A stretch of 64,000 nt of DNA from Burkholderia stabilis (GTDB lineage Bacteria; Pseudomonadota; Gammaproteobacteria; Burkholderiales; Burkholderiaceae), in the NCBI RefSeq assembly GCF_001742165.1, contig NZ_CP016442.1, positions 2,170,001 to 2,234,000 on the forward strand. Direction: 5' to 3'. The notes beneath the pieces were generated by a model. It ran no database searches. It had not been told where the DNA came from and was given only the letters and a program-made list of their open reading frames with translations. The position numbers and the translations under genes were made by a program. This document shows positions 31,798-40,298 of this stretch, in pieces (position 1 is the stretch's first letter; each line of letters begins with the position of its first letter).

Positions 31798-32676
31798 TCA
31801 GCGCAGCGGCAGATGAATCTCGGTGCGCAGGTCGGCCGGCGCCGCGTCCATCGGCGTATTGAGGTACAGCTCGAACGGGGGCGCGTCGGCGGCTTCGCGG
31901 CCCGAGTGACGCAGCCAGTCGCCGTAAAGCCACTGGTAGGCCGCCTTCAGGTCCGCATACGGCCCCGTATGCAGCAGCACCGCGTATTCGCCGCCCGCTA
32001 CCGTCGTGCGTTCGACGGGCGGCGCGGGCTCGGCGTCCGGTGCGCCGTCGGCCGGCATCAGGCATGCCTTCGCGCGCAGTTGCACTTCCGGCGTCGAATC
32101 CGGATCGTCGTAGAAAATCCCGATCATCTTCGCGCCCGGGCCGATCAGCCCGCGTTGCCCGGCCCACATGCCGATGCGCGCGAACGCGTCGCCGACCTTC
32201 AGGTACGCGCCGGTATGCGCCACCGCATAGCCGTGCAGTTCCGGCAGGCTCCGGATCTCGACTTCATGCTTGAACATGTCTTCCCCTCCTCGCTGTAGCG
32301 GATAAATCGGCCGGTGGGCGCCCGTGCGCCGGTGCTGCGCGGGCGACACGCCGTATGCGTCGCGAAACGCCCGTGCGAACGCGTGCGTCGAACCGTAGCC
32401 GGCGCGCCGCGCGATCTCGTCGAGCGGCCGTGCCGTGCACACGAGATCCTCGGATGCGCGCACGATCCGCATCCGCCGCACCGTCAGCACGATCGACTCG
32501 CCGTACAGCGCGCGATAGACGCGCTGCCAGTGATACGGCGACAGGCAGGCGATTTCGGCGAGCCGGTTCAGGTCGAGCGTGTCGTCGAGGTGCGTGCGGA
32601 TATGGTCGTGGACGCGCGAAATGCGCGCCGCGTAGCGCAGCCACGCGGGCTTGTCGGTTTTCGTGTCGACTGTCAT
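31798..32676 (-). CDS. AraC-family regulator with GyrI-like effector domain
   Basis: A 292-residue regulator. The N-terminal double HTH (residues 15-115) has LDLNRLAEIACLSPYHWQRV and PLDEIARRAGYGSTHAFARA. The C-terminal domain (135-292) has the GyrI/SOUL-like effector-binding fold (HEVEIRSLPELHGYAVAHTG, EYAVLLHTGPYADL), the Rob/BmrR arrangement. Such proteins bind hydrophobic drugs or dyes and activate efflux genes. The stop is 15 nt from the 8-bp repeat array. Targets unknown. Confidence 0.9.
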   Translation of the reverse strand: MTVDTKTDKPAWLRYAARISRVHDHIRTHLDDTLDLNRLAEIACLSPYHWQRVYRALYGESIVLTVRRMRIVRASEDLVCTARPLDEIARRAGYGSTHAFARAFRDAYGVSPAQHRRTGAHRPIYPLQRGGEDMFKHEVEIRSLPELHGYAVAHTGAYLKVGDAFARIGMWAGQRGLIGPGAKMIGIFYDDPDSTPEVQLRAKACLMPADGAPDAEPAPPVERTTVAGGEYAVLLHTGPYADLKAAYQWLYGDWLRHSGREAADAPPFELYLNTPMDAAPADLRTEIHLPLR

Positions 32677-32760
32677 CGGCGTGTCCGGTCAGGAACCGAC
32701 GCCACGGTAGCACGGCCCGAATGGACAAATCTTGCGGAAAACCGTAGCGGCCGGTGTCGT

Positions 32761-32781
32761 GGCCGATCAATCGGCCCCTTT
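32761..32781 (+). terminator. Possible orphan hairpin with T-tract
   Basis: GGCCGAT/ATCGGCC (7-bp arms, 32761-32776) separated by only CA, followed by CCTTTTT. It resembles an intrinsic terminator, but the two-base loop would force pairs to open, and no plus-strand gene precedes it. It could be the end of an unseen short transcript or the attenuator of the channel gene 190 nt downstream. Confidence 0.3.
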
Positions 32782-32963
32782 TTATTTCGTCGAAATAGGG
32801 TCTTGCCCCGGCCGATCTACGACTAAAGTTAAAGACGGTGAAATCGGGTGAACGCGTCATTTTTCTCGGGTAAGTTGCTCGGGCGGCAACGCATGTTTTT
32901 CGGAGTACGCAGGTAGTTCGTCGATGTTCAATCGCAACGCCACGTTTTTCGGGAGAACAACAC

Positions 32964-34427
32964 ATGGATGCTTCCAGCTTCATCACGTCGCTGCAGACCA
33001 CGCTAGGCGGGTATCTGCCAAAGATCGCCGGCGCGATCGGCATCCTGGTGATCGGCTGGCTGATCGCGGTGGTGGTGCGGGCCGGCGCGCTGCGCCTGCT
33101 CAACGCGCTGAAGGTCGATCAGCGGATCAACGAAAGCACCGGCCAGGGCGCATGCGTCGAGCGCATCGTCGCCGGCGGCCTGTTCTGGCTCGTGCTGCTC
33201 GTCACCGCGGTGGGCATCTTCAACGTGCTCAACCTGTACGCGGTCTCCAATCCGTTCTCGCTGCTCGTCACGCACATCGTCAACTACCTGCCGAACCTGA
33301 TCGGCGGCGCGGCGCTGACGCTGATCGCGTGGCTGATCGCATCGCTGCTGCGCAGCCTCGCGAACCGCGCGCTGAAGGCCAGCAAGATCGACGACAAGCT
33401 GTCCGAAGGCGCGGGCATGCAGCCGATGAGCGGCTATCTCGGCGACGTGCTGTTCTGGCTCGTGATCCTGATGTTCCTGCCGGCGATCCTCGCGTCGTTT
33501 GCGCTGTCGGGCCTGTTGTCGCCGGTGCAGGGGATGGTCGACAAACTGCTCGCGATCGTGCCGAACCTGTTCGCGGCCGCGGTGATCGGCTTCGTCGGCT
33601 GGGTCGTCGCGCGCGTGCTGCGCGGCCTCGTGACGAACCTGCTCGTCGCCGCCGGCGCCGACCGCCTCACGCAGGGGCTCGACAGCCCGACGCCCGTGCG
33701 CGTGTCGAGCCTGGTCGGCACGATCGTCTACGTGTTCGTGTTCGTGCCGACGCTGATCTCCGCGCTCGACGCGCTGAAGATCGACGCGATCTCGGGCCCG
33801 GCGACCAACATGCTGAACCAGTTCCTCGGCGCGGTGCCGGACATCGTCGCGGCGATCGTGATCGTGCTCGTCACGTTCTACTTCGCGCGCTTCGTCGCAT
33901 CGCTCGCGCAGAAGCTGCTGGAAGCCGCCGGCGCGGACGGGCTGCCGGCCGTGCTCGGCGTCGAGCGCGTGTTCTCGGGGATCCTGCAGCCGTCGGTGCT
34001 GGTGGGCCGGCTGATCGTGTTCTTCGCGATGCTGTTCGCGTCGGTCGAAGCCGCGAACCGGCTCGGCTTCTCGCAAGTGCGCGACGTCGTCACGCTGTTC
34101 ATCGAATTCGGCGGCCACGTGCTGATGGGCGGCGTGATCCTCGTGATCGGCGTGTGGCTCGCGGGCCTCGCGCGCCGCGTGATCGAGCAGGCCGACCGCG
34201 AGCACAGCGTGCTGTTCGCGCGCATCGCGCAATTCGCGATCCTCGGCCTCGTGTTCGCGATGGGGCTGCGCGCGATGGGCATCGCGAACGAGATCGTCCA
34301 GCTCGCGTTCGGCCTCGTGCTCGGCGCGATCGCGGTGGCGGTCGCGCTGTCGTTCGGCCTCGGCGGCCGCGAGGCGGCCGGCAAGCTGCTCGACCGCTGG
34401 TTCAACCAGCGTAGCGGCGGCCAGTAA
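32964..34427 (+). CDS. Mechanosensitive-channel-like polytopic membrane protein
   Basis: A 487-residue inner-membrane protein with about 11 hydrophobic segments. It is built from repeats of the conserved TM-helix unit common to a branch of MscS-like proteins: LPKIAGAIGILVIGWLIAVV, LPNLIGGAALTLIAWLIASL, VPNLFAAAVIGFVGWVVARV and VPDIVAAIVIVLVTFYFARF share the pattern P-(N/D/K)-(I/L)-x2-A-x2-(I/L). The classical MscS beta domain is not evident. Role in osmotic relief is by family only. The ATG at 32964 follows GGGAGAA. Monocistronic. Confidence 0.82.
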   Translation: MDASSFITSLQTTLGGYLPKIAGAIGILVIGWLIAVVVRAGALRLLNALKVDQRINESTGQGACVERIVAGGLFWLVLLVTAVGIFNVLNLYAVSNPFSLLVTHIVNYLPNLIGGAALTLIAWLIASLLRSLANRALKASKIDDKLSEGAGMQPMSGYLGDVLFWLVILMFLPAILASFALSGLLSPVQGMVDKLLAIVPNLFAAAVIGFVGWVVARVLRGLVTNLLVAAGADRLTQGLDSPTPVRVSSLVGTIVYVFVFVPTLISALDALKIDAISGPATNMLNQFLGAVPDIVAAIVIVLVTFYFARFVASLAQKLLEAAGADGLPAVLGVERVFSGILQPSVLVGRLIVFFAMLFASVEAANRLGFSQVRDVVTLFIEFGGHVLMGGVILVIGVWLAGLARRVIEQADREHSVLFARIAQFAILGLVFAMGLRAMGIANEIVQLAFGLVLGAIAVAVALSFGLGGREAAGKLLDRWFNQRSGGQ

Positions 34428-34762
34428 CGCCAAGCGCGTACGTCCGTCCGGTCGCGTCGCGTGGCCGGACGGTACTGCACCCTCCATTACTGCATCTCGT
34501 GGCGCACGGACGACCCGCGGCAGCGCCCGCTCGGGCGTCGCCGCATGCGTGCGACCGCTGCGCCGGAGTCGGCAAAGGCCGCGCTCGCGTATCCGGTTCA
34601 TCGCCGGCCGGCCTCGTCACCCGCTCCGCACCGGCGTTTCCGTCAGCGAAATGTCAGCCATGATCTTTGCCGAATTTCGATAACACGTCGTTTAATGACT
34701 CTCTAGCATCGATTCTCAGTCGCGCAGGCCGGCAGGCACGGCGCCTTTGAGGAGAAAGTCCG
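34428..34762. promoter_or_regulatory. Region upstream of the ethanolamine genes
   Basis: No gene is visible. The 3' part is AT-richer and carries a possible promoter: -35 TTGCCG (34667-34672), an 18-bp spacer, and -10 TTTAAT (34691-34696), ending 66 nt before the eat ATG. No sigma-54 element was found here, unlike the aldehyde dehydrogenase promoter at 42.8 kb. Confidence 0.4.
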
Positions 34763-36175
34763 ATGAAAGCAGAGTCGAATGGCCGGCCCGCCGCCGGCGC
34801 CAAGTCGTCCGGCCAGCCCGCGCTGCAGCAGACGCTCGGAACCTGGCAACTGTGGGGCATCGCGGTCGGCCTCGTGATTTCCGGCGAATACTTCGGCTGG
34901 AGCTACGGCTGGGCGAGCGCGGGCACGCTGGGCTTCGTCGTCACCGCGCTGTTCGTCGCGGCGATGTACACCACCTTCATTTTCAGTTTCACCGAGCTGA
35001 CGACGTCGATCCCGCACGCGGGCGGCCCGTTCGCGTATGCGCGCCGCGCATTCGGCCCGACCGGCGGTTATCTCGCCGGCGCCGCGACGCTCGTCGAGTT
35101 CGTGTTCGCGCCGCCCGCGATCGCGCTCGCGATCGGCGCGTACCTGCACGTGCAGTTCCCCGGGCTCGAACCGAAGCACGCGGCGATGGGCGCGTATCTC
35201 GTGTTCATGGCGCTGAACATCGTCGGCGTGCAGATCGCCGCGACGTTCGAGCTGGTCGTCACGCTGCTCGCGATCTTCGAGCTGCTGGTGTTCATGGGCG
35301 TCGTGTCGCCGGGCTTCGCGTGGAGCAACTTCATGAAGGGCGGCTGGTCGGGCGCCGATCATTTCAGCGTCGGCGCCTTCCACGGGATGTTCGCGGCGAT
35401 TCCGTTCGCGATCTGGTTCTTCCTCGCGATTGAAGGCGTCGCGATGGCCGCCGAGGAAGCGAAGAACCCGAAGCGCTCGATTCCGATCGCCTACGTGGCC
35501 GGGATCCTGACCCTCGTCGCGCTCGCGATCGGCGTGATGGTGTTCGCCGGCGGCGCGGGCGACTGGACCAAGCTCGCGAACATCAACGATCCGCTGCCGC
35601 AGGCGATGAAGTACATCGTCGGCGCGAACAGCGGCTGGATGCACATGCTCGTGTGGCTCGGCCTGTTCGGGCTCGTCGCGTCGTTCCACGGGATCATCCT
35701 CGGCTATTCGCGCCAGATCTTCGCGCTGGCCCGCGAAGGCTACCTGCCGGAGTGGCTCGGCAAGGTGCACCCGCGTTTCAAGACTCCGCATCGCGCGATC
35801 CTCGCGGGCGGCGTGGTCGGCATCGCGGCGATCTACAGCGACAAGCTGATCCAGTTCGGCGGGCAGACGCTGACCGCGAATATCGTGACGATGTCGGTGT
35901 TCGGTGCGATCGTGATGTATATCGTGAGCATGGCGTCGCTGTTCAAGCTGCGCCGCACGCAGCCGAACATGGCGCGACCGTTCCGCGCGCCGCTGTACCC
36001 GATCTTCCCGGCATTCGCGATTCTTGCGGCGCTCGTCTGTCTCGGTACGATGGTGTACTTCAACGGGCTGGTCGCGCTGGTGTTCCTGGGCTTTCTCGCG
36101 GTGGGCTACGCGTACTTCCTCGCGACCCGTTCGCAGCGCGAGAGCGCGCCCGGCGACGCGCTGCTGGAGGAGTGA
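34763..36175 (+). CDS. eat: Ethanolamine permease
   Basis: A 470-residue APC-superfamily transporter with about 12 membrane segments. The family-specific N-terminal helix GIAVGLVISGEYFGWSYGW, then FSFTELTTSIPHAGGPFAYA, and the conserved FLAIEGVAMAAEEAKNPKRS are those of ethanolamine permeases, and the gene is followed directly by eutB and eutC. AGGAGAAAG precedes the ATG. It imports ethanolamine for use as carbon and nitrogen source. Confidence 0.93.
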   Translation: MKAESNGRPAAGAKSSGQPALQQTLGTWQLWGIAVGLVISGEYFGWSYGWASAGTLGFVVTALFVAAMYTTFIFSFTELTTSIPHAGGPFAYARRAFGPTGGYLAGAATLVEFVFAPPAIALAIGAYLHVQFPGLEPKHAAMGAYLVFMALNIVGVQIAATFELVVTLLAIFELLVFMGVVSPGFAWSNFMKGGWSGADHFSVGAFHGMFAAIPFAIWFFLAIEGVAMAAEEAKNPKRSIPIAYVAGILTLVALAIGVMVFAGGAGDWTKLANINDPLPQAMKYIVGANSGWMHMLVWLGLFGLVASFHGIILGYSRQIFALAREGYLPEWLGKVHPRFKTPHRAILAGGVVGIAAIYSDKLIQFGGQTLTANIVTMSVFGAIVMYIVSMASLFKLRRTQPNMARPFRAPLYPIFPAFAILAALVCLGTMVYFNGLVALVFLGFLAVGYAYFLATRSQRESAPGDALLEE

Positions 36176-36276
36176 GCATGACGAAGGTGAACGGCCGTTC
36201 GTGACGGCATCCGGCGCGCCCCGTCGAACGGGCGCGCCGTCGGCTTTTGGCAAGGATGGGCAAGGAGATTCGCACG

Positions 36277-37674
36277 ATGTCCTACACGGAGACGATCGGT
36301 CCGCGCACGTACCGCTTCGCGGACCTGAAGACGCTGCTCGCGAAGGCGAGCCCGCTGCGTTCCGGCGACCAGCTCGCCGGCGTCGCGGCGGCGAGCGAGG
36401 AGGAGCGCGTCGCCGCGAAGATCGCGCTTGCGGGCGTGCCGCTGAAGGCGTTCCTGAACGAAGCGGTGATTCCGTACGAAGACGACGAGGTCACGCGCCT
36501 GATCGTCGACGATCACGACGCGCAGGCGTTCGCGGAAATCTCGCATCTCACCGTCGGCGATTTCCGCAACTGGCTGCTGTCGCCCGCGGCCGACGGCGCG
36601 GCGCTCGAACGGATCGCGCCGGGCCTCACGCCCGAGATGGTCGCGGCCGTGTCGAAGCTGATGCGCAACCAGGACCTGATCGCGGCCGCGCGCAAGCGCC
36701 GCGTGGTCACGCGCTTTCGCAACACGGTCGGGCTGGCCGGCCGGATGTCGGTGCGGCTGCAGCCGAACCATCCGACCGACGACGTGAAGGGCATCGCCGC
36801 ATCGATGCTCGACGGGCTGATGTACGGCTGCGGCGACGCGATGATCGGCATCAACCCGGCGACCGACAGCCTGGCTGCGATCGTGAAGCTGCTCGCGATG
36901 ATCGACGGCTTCCGCGAGCGCTACGGCGTGCCGACGCAGTCGTGCGTGCTCACGCACGTGACCAACACGATCGCGGCGGTCGAGAAGGGCGCGCCGGTCG
37001 ATCTGGTGTTCCAGTCGATCGCGGGCACCGAGAAGGCGAACGCGAGTTTCGGCATCTCGCTCGCGCTGCTCGGCGAGGCGCGCGAGGCCGCGTTGTCGCT
37101 GAAGCGGGGTACCGTCGGCAACAACCTGATGTACTTCGAGACAGGCCAGGGCAGCGCGCTTTCCGCGAACGCGCATCACGGCGTCGACCAGCAGACCTGC
37201 GAAGTGCGCGCCTACGCGGTCGCGCGCAAGTTCGAGCCGTTCCTCGTGAACACGGTGGTCGGCTTCATCGGGCCCGAATACCTGTACGACGGCAAGCAGA
37301 TCATCCGCGCGGGGCTCGAGGATCACTTCTGCGGGAAGCTGCTCGGCGTGCCGATGGGCTGCGACATCTGCTACACGAACCACGCGGAAGCCGACCAGGA
37401 CGACATGGACACGCTGCTGACGCTGCTGGGCGCGGCCGGCATCAACTTCATCATGGGGATTCCGGGCGCGGACGACGTGATGCTGAACTACCAGAGCACG
37501 TCGTTTCACGACCAGCTCTACGTGCGCGAGGTGCTCGGCCTGCGCCGCGCGCCGGAGTTCGAGGAGTGGCTGGAGACGATGGAGATCGCCGACGCGCACG
37601 GCGCGCTGCGCGCCGCGACGTCGCGCGTGCCGCTGCTCGCGGGCGCGAACGACTGGATGGGGATTTCCGCATGA
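36277..37674 (+). CDS. eutB: Ethanolamine ammonia-lyase large subunit
   Basis: A 465-residue catalytic subunit that, with adenosylcobalamin, splits ethanolamine into acetaldehyde and ammonia. Conserved blocks include RFRNTVGLAGRMSVRLQPNH, DGLMYGCGDAMIGINPATDS, FQSIAGTEKANASFGI and YFETGQGSALSANAHHGVDQ. The ATG at 36277 has AAGGAG nine bases upstream; an earlier in-frame ATG adds a ten-residue tail without similarity. No microcompartment shell genes and no EutA reactivase are in the window, so this is the cytosolic, non-compartment pathway. Stop overlaps the eutC start. Confidence 0.97.
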   Translation: MSYTETIGPRTYRFADLKTLLAKASPLRSGDQLAGVAAASEEERVAAKIALAGVPLKAFLNEAVIPYEDDEVTRLIVDDHDAQAFAEISHLTVGDFRNWLLSPAADGAALERIAPGLTPEMVAAVSKLMRNQDLIAAARKRRVVTRFRNTVGLAGRMSVRLQPNHPTDDVKGIAASMLDGLMYGCGDAMIGINPATDSLAAIVKLLAMIDGFRERYGVPTQSCVLTHVTNTIAAVEKGAPVDLVFQSIAGTEKANASFGISLALLGEAREAALSLKRGTVGNNLMYFETGQGSALSANAHHGVDQQTCEVRAYAVARKFEPFLVNTVVGFIGPEYLYDGKQIIRAGLEDHFCGKLLGVPMGCDICYTNHAEADQDDMDTLLTLLGAAGINFIMGIPGADDVMLNYQSTSFHDQLYVREVLGLRRAPEFEEWLETMEIADAHGALRAATSRVPLLAGANDWMGISA

Positions 37675-38471
37675 GCGACGCCGTCGAAAAGAATCCGTGG
37701 GCGCAGCTGAAGTCGTTCACGAACGCGCGGATCGCGCTCGGCCGCGCGGGCAACAGCCTGCCGACCGCGCCGCTGCTCGCGTTCAACCTGTCGCACGCGC
37801 AGGCGCGCGACGCCGTGCACCAGCCGCTCGACTCGGACGCGCTGCGGCGCGAGCTGGATGCGGCCGGCTTTGCGACGCTCGGCGTGCAGAGCGCGGCGCC
37901 CGATCGCCAGCACTACCTGCGCCGGCCCGATCTCGGCCGCAAGCTGTCCGACGACGGGCGCGCGCTGCTGGCCGGCCACGGCGCGGCGCTCGATGATGTG
38001 CCCGACGTCGTGTTCGTGGTCGGCGACGGGCTGTCGGCGTTCGCGGCCGCGAAGCAGGCGCTGCCGCTCTTGCAGGCGGTGCGCCCGAGGCTCGACGCGG
38101 ACGGCTGGCGGATCGGCCCGGTGGTGGTCGCGACGCAGGCGCGCGTCGCGCTCGGCGACGAGATCGGCGAGCTGCTGCGCGCGAAGGTCGTCGCGATGCT
38201 GATCGGCGAACGGCCGGGGCTCAGTTCGCCGGACAGCCTCGGCGTGTACCTGACGTGGGCGCCGAAAGTCGGCTGCCACGACGCGCTGCGCAACTGCATC
38301 TCGAACGTGCGGCCCGAAGGGCTGCCGCATGCGGCGGCCGCGCACAAGCTGCATTACCTGATGACGCATGCGCGCCGGCTGCAGCTGACGGGCGTCGGGT
38401 TGAAGGACGACAGCGATGCGCTGCTGCCGCAGGCGGAAGCGGAGCGGATCGGGGCGGGGACTCAGTTGTAG
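37671..38471 (+). CDS. eutC: Ethanolamine ammonia-lyase small subunit
   Basis: A 266-residue small subunit that completes the cobalamin-binding site. Typical segments are FTNARIALGRAGNSLPT near the N terminus, VVFVVGDGLSAFAA, LIGERPGLSSPDSLGVYLTW and CHDALRNCISNVRPEGL. Its ATG overlaps the eutB TGA in an ATGA, showing translational coupling and fixed stoichiometry. Confidence 0.96.
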   Translation: MSDAVEKNPWAQLKSFTNARIALGRAGNSLPTAPLLAFNLSHAQARDAVHQPLDSDALRRELDAAGFATLGVQSAAPDRQHYLRRPDLGRKLSDDGRALLAGHGAALDDVPDVVFVVGDGLSAFAAAKQALPLLQAVRPRLDADGWRIGPVVVATQARVALGDEIGELLRAKVVAMLIGERPGLSSPDSLGVYLTWAPKVGCHDALRNCISNVRPEGLPHAAAAHKLHYLMTHARRLQLTGVGLKDDSDALLPQAEAERIGAGTQL

Positions 38472-38562
38472 ATGACCAGGAATAGGCATCAGACAGGTCA
38501 TACGGAGATCGGACATCGGTCTGATGGGCGGGGTGCATGAATACTGCCCATGAACCGGTGCT

Positions 38563-39207
38563 TCATATGTTTGCTGCGATTCGAGCGTCAAATTCTTGAC
38601 CGAGTCTTGACATAGGGCCAAGTCGGCTAGATAGAAGATTTTGATACGTGATACTCACGTTAAACTCGGCGCAGATCTTCAGCTGTTCTATTAGTTTCGG
38701 GCGCTGAGGACCAGGAACATAGAGATGAATAATCTTGCGTCGATCTCGGTAGTAACTGGAATATGCGAGTACTTGCCCAAGAGCATGCTTCCATTTTACG
38801 AAGCTCTTTACTTCTATGACGGCCGTTGGGAGAAGCAAATCGACGTAGCCGACCGGAGTGTGAACTTCGGCTTGTCCGGCAGGGTTTCGTACAGACAATA
38901 CGTCTCGCACCGCGCATTCAAGGCCACGGTCTTGCGGGACGTATTTGAGGTATCGCTCGGCAATTTCGGCTGTGGCGAAGTAGTAGCCATGCTTATGGCG
39001 TGTTTTGCTGTTTAAACCAACATCCTGAAGTTGCTTGAAATGCTTGACGAGCTGATCGCCAACTCGAATTTCCTGTGTCCCGTGAGAGAGAAGATCGAAG
39101 ACGCCGCCTCGGCCAACTTGTCGGCCAGCGTACAGCCATCGCGAAGGATGAATCGTTAGAAGACCTTCCCGAGCTTTTTCCTCGTGCATGGCATATAGAT
39201 CAATCAT
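38563..39207 (-). CDS. Orphan protein with PD-(D/E)XK nuclease-like motif
   Basis: A protein of about 214-216 residues on a stretch of clearly lower GC than its neighbours. Numbering from the GTG at 39213, the region 116-151 reads EVHTPVGYVDLLL, then AVIEVKSFVKWKHALGQVLAY: Glu116, Asp125, Glu134-Val-Lys136 and Gln147 fit the E-D-ExK-Q pattern of PD-(D/E)XK enzymes. The preceding part (LLSHGTQEIRVGDQLVKHFKQ) is mainly helical. No signal peptide or HTH was recognised. The start may be GTG 39213 (GGAG with a ten-base spacer) or ATG 39207. It is alone between eutC and a LysR gene, with no methylase, integrase or transposase nearby. Likely horizontally acquired; cellular role unknown. Confidence 0.75.
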   Translation of the reverse strand: MIDLYAMHEEKAREGLLTIHPSRWLYAGRQVGRGGVFDLLSHGTQEIRVGDQLVKHFKQLQDVGLNSKTRHKHGYYFATAEIAERYLKYVPQDRGLECAVRDVLSVRNPAGQAEVHTPVGYVDLLLPTAVIEVKSFVKWKHALGQVLAYSSYYRDRRKIIHLYVPGPQRPKLIEQLKICAEFNVSITYQNLLSSRLGPMSRLGQEFDARIAANI

Positions 39208-39270
39208 ATTCACAACAATAATTCTCCGGGCTTCGCGAACACCTTGGGCTTCGAGTCACTGGTCATGCGG

Positions 39271-40155
39271 CTACCTGAACAGCCGCTCGCACAGAAAATC
39301 GACGAACACGCGCAGCTTCGGCGACAGCTGCCGGCTCGACGGCCACACGATCGAGAATTGCCCCGGCGCGATCCGGTAGTCGTCGAGCACGGTGACGAGC
39401 GTGCCGTGTTCGAGCGCGTCGCGCGCGAGGAAGTCGGGCATGTAGCCGATCCCCAGCCCCGCGAGCACCGCGCCGCGCAGCGCTTCCATGTTGTTGCAGG
39501 TCATCGCGGTGCGCAGCTTCAGCGGCGTGCCGTCGTCGGCCGCGAGTGCCCAGTCCTGCAGCTTGCCGGTGGTCGGGAAGCAGTAGCGCACGCACGCGTG
39601 CGCTTCGAGATCGTGCGGCTCGCGCGGCATGCCGGCCTGCGCGAGATACGCGGGCGTCGCGCACAGCACGAACGCGAACGGGCCGAGCCGCCGCGACATC
39701 AAACGCGAATCCGACAGCGGGCCGCTGCGGATCACCGCATCGAAACCGCCTTCGACGACATCGACCATCCGGTCGTTGAAATCGAGATCGAGCTCGACGT
39801 CCGGGTAGCGCTGCTGGAACTCGGGCAGCACGGGCAGCAGGAAGCGGTAGCCGATCACCGGCAGGCTTACGCGCAGCTTGCCGCGCGGGCGCTGAGCCGA
39901 CGCGGTCACGGTCGCTTCCGCATCGCGAAAATCCTCGAGGATCCGCTGGCAGCGCTCGTAGAAATGCCGCCCTTCGTCGGTGAGCGTGACGCGCCGCGTC
40001 GTGCGGTTGAACAGGCGCACGCCGAGCGACTGTTCGAGCTTCGCGATCGTCTTGCCTACCGCCGACGCCGAAATGCCGAGCGCGCGGCCGGCCGAGACGA
40101 AGCTCAGCGCTTCGGCGGTGCGGACGAAGGCGACGATGCCGGTCAGGTTCTCCAT
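39271..40155 (-). CDS. LysR family transcriptional regulator
   Basis: A 294-residue regulator. The N-terminal HTH (AFVRTAEALSFVSAGRALGI, SASAVGKTIAKLEQSLG) and LFNRTTRRVTLTDEG are followed by the periplasmic-binding-like effector domain, of the CrgA/DntR-like subgroup (QRPRGKLRVSLPV). It is divergent from an MFS efflux gene with 143 nt between starts, and probably controls it. Ligand unknown. Confidence 0.92.
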   Translation of the reverse strand: MENLTGIVAFVRTAEALSFVSAGRALGISASAVGKTIAKLEQSLGVRLFNRTTRRVTLTDEGRHFYERCQRILEDFRDAEATVTASAQRPRGKLRVSLPVIGYRFLLPVLPEFQQRYPDVELDLDFNDRMVDVVEGGFDAVIRSGPLSDSRLMSRRLGPFAFVLCATPAYLAQAGMPREPHDLEAHACVRYCFPTTGKLQDWALAADDGTPLKLRTAMTCNNMEALRGAVLAGLGIGYMPDFLARDALEHGTLVTVLDDYRIAPGQFSIVWPSSRQLSPKLRVFVDFLCERLFR

Positions 40156-40188
40156 CGAGGTCGGCCGAGATCCAGGGTGCGGTGAATT

Positions 40189-40205
40189 ACGGAATTCTAG
40201 TCCGT
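40189..40205. promoter_or_regulatory. Candidate LysR operator
   Basis: ACGGA (40189-40193) and TCCGT (40201-40205) form a short dyad with a 7-bp AT-rich centre, midway between the divergent LysR and MFS genes. It fits the dyad geometry of LysR sites, but the arms are only five bases. Confidence 0.4.
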
Positions 40206-40298
40206 TATATGCGGAACTTCGCGTGGTTTTTCGGGGATTGAATCGGATTTATCTTCTGTCGCTCATGTGGCGCATCCGCGCCGGCTTTTCGAGGAGCG

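Noticed and set aside
31322..32298. Open frames through the first 8-bp array giving Thr/Asp/Arg/Tyr repeats.
   Set aside because: Period-8 DNA opens all frames with an 8-residue period; no start signals or conserved flanks.
32820..32860. A sigma-28-like element (CTAAAGTTA) before the channel gene.
   Set aside because: The -10 part GCCGATAA is absent at the required distance.
38487..38526. 8-bp inverted repeat CATCAGAC/GTCTGATG after eutC as an island end or terminator.
   Set aside because: Long spacer, no T-tract, and no matching copy at the other edge of the low-GC gene.
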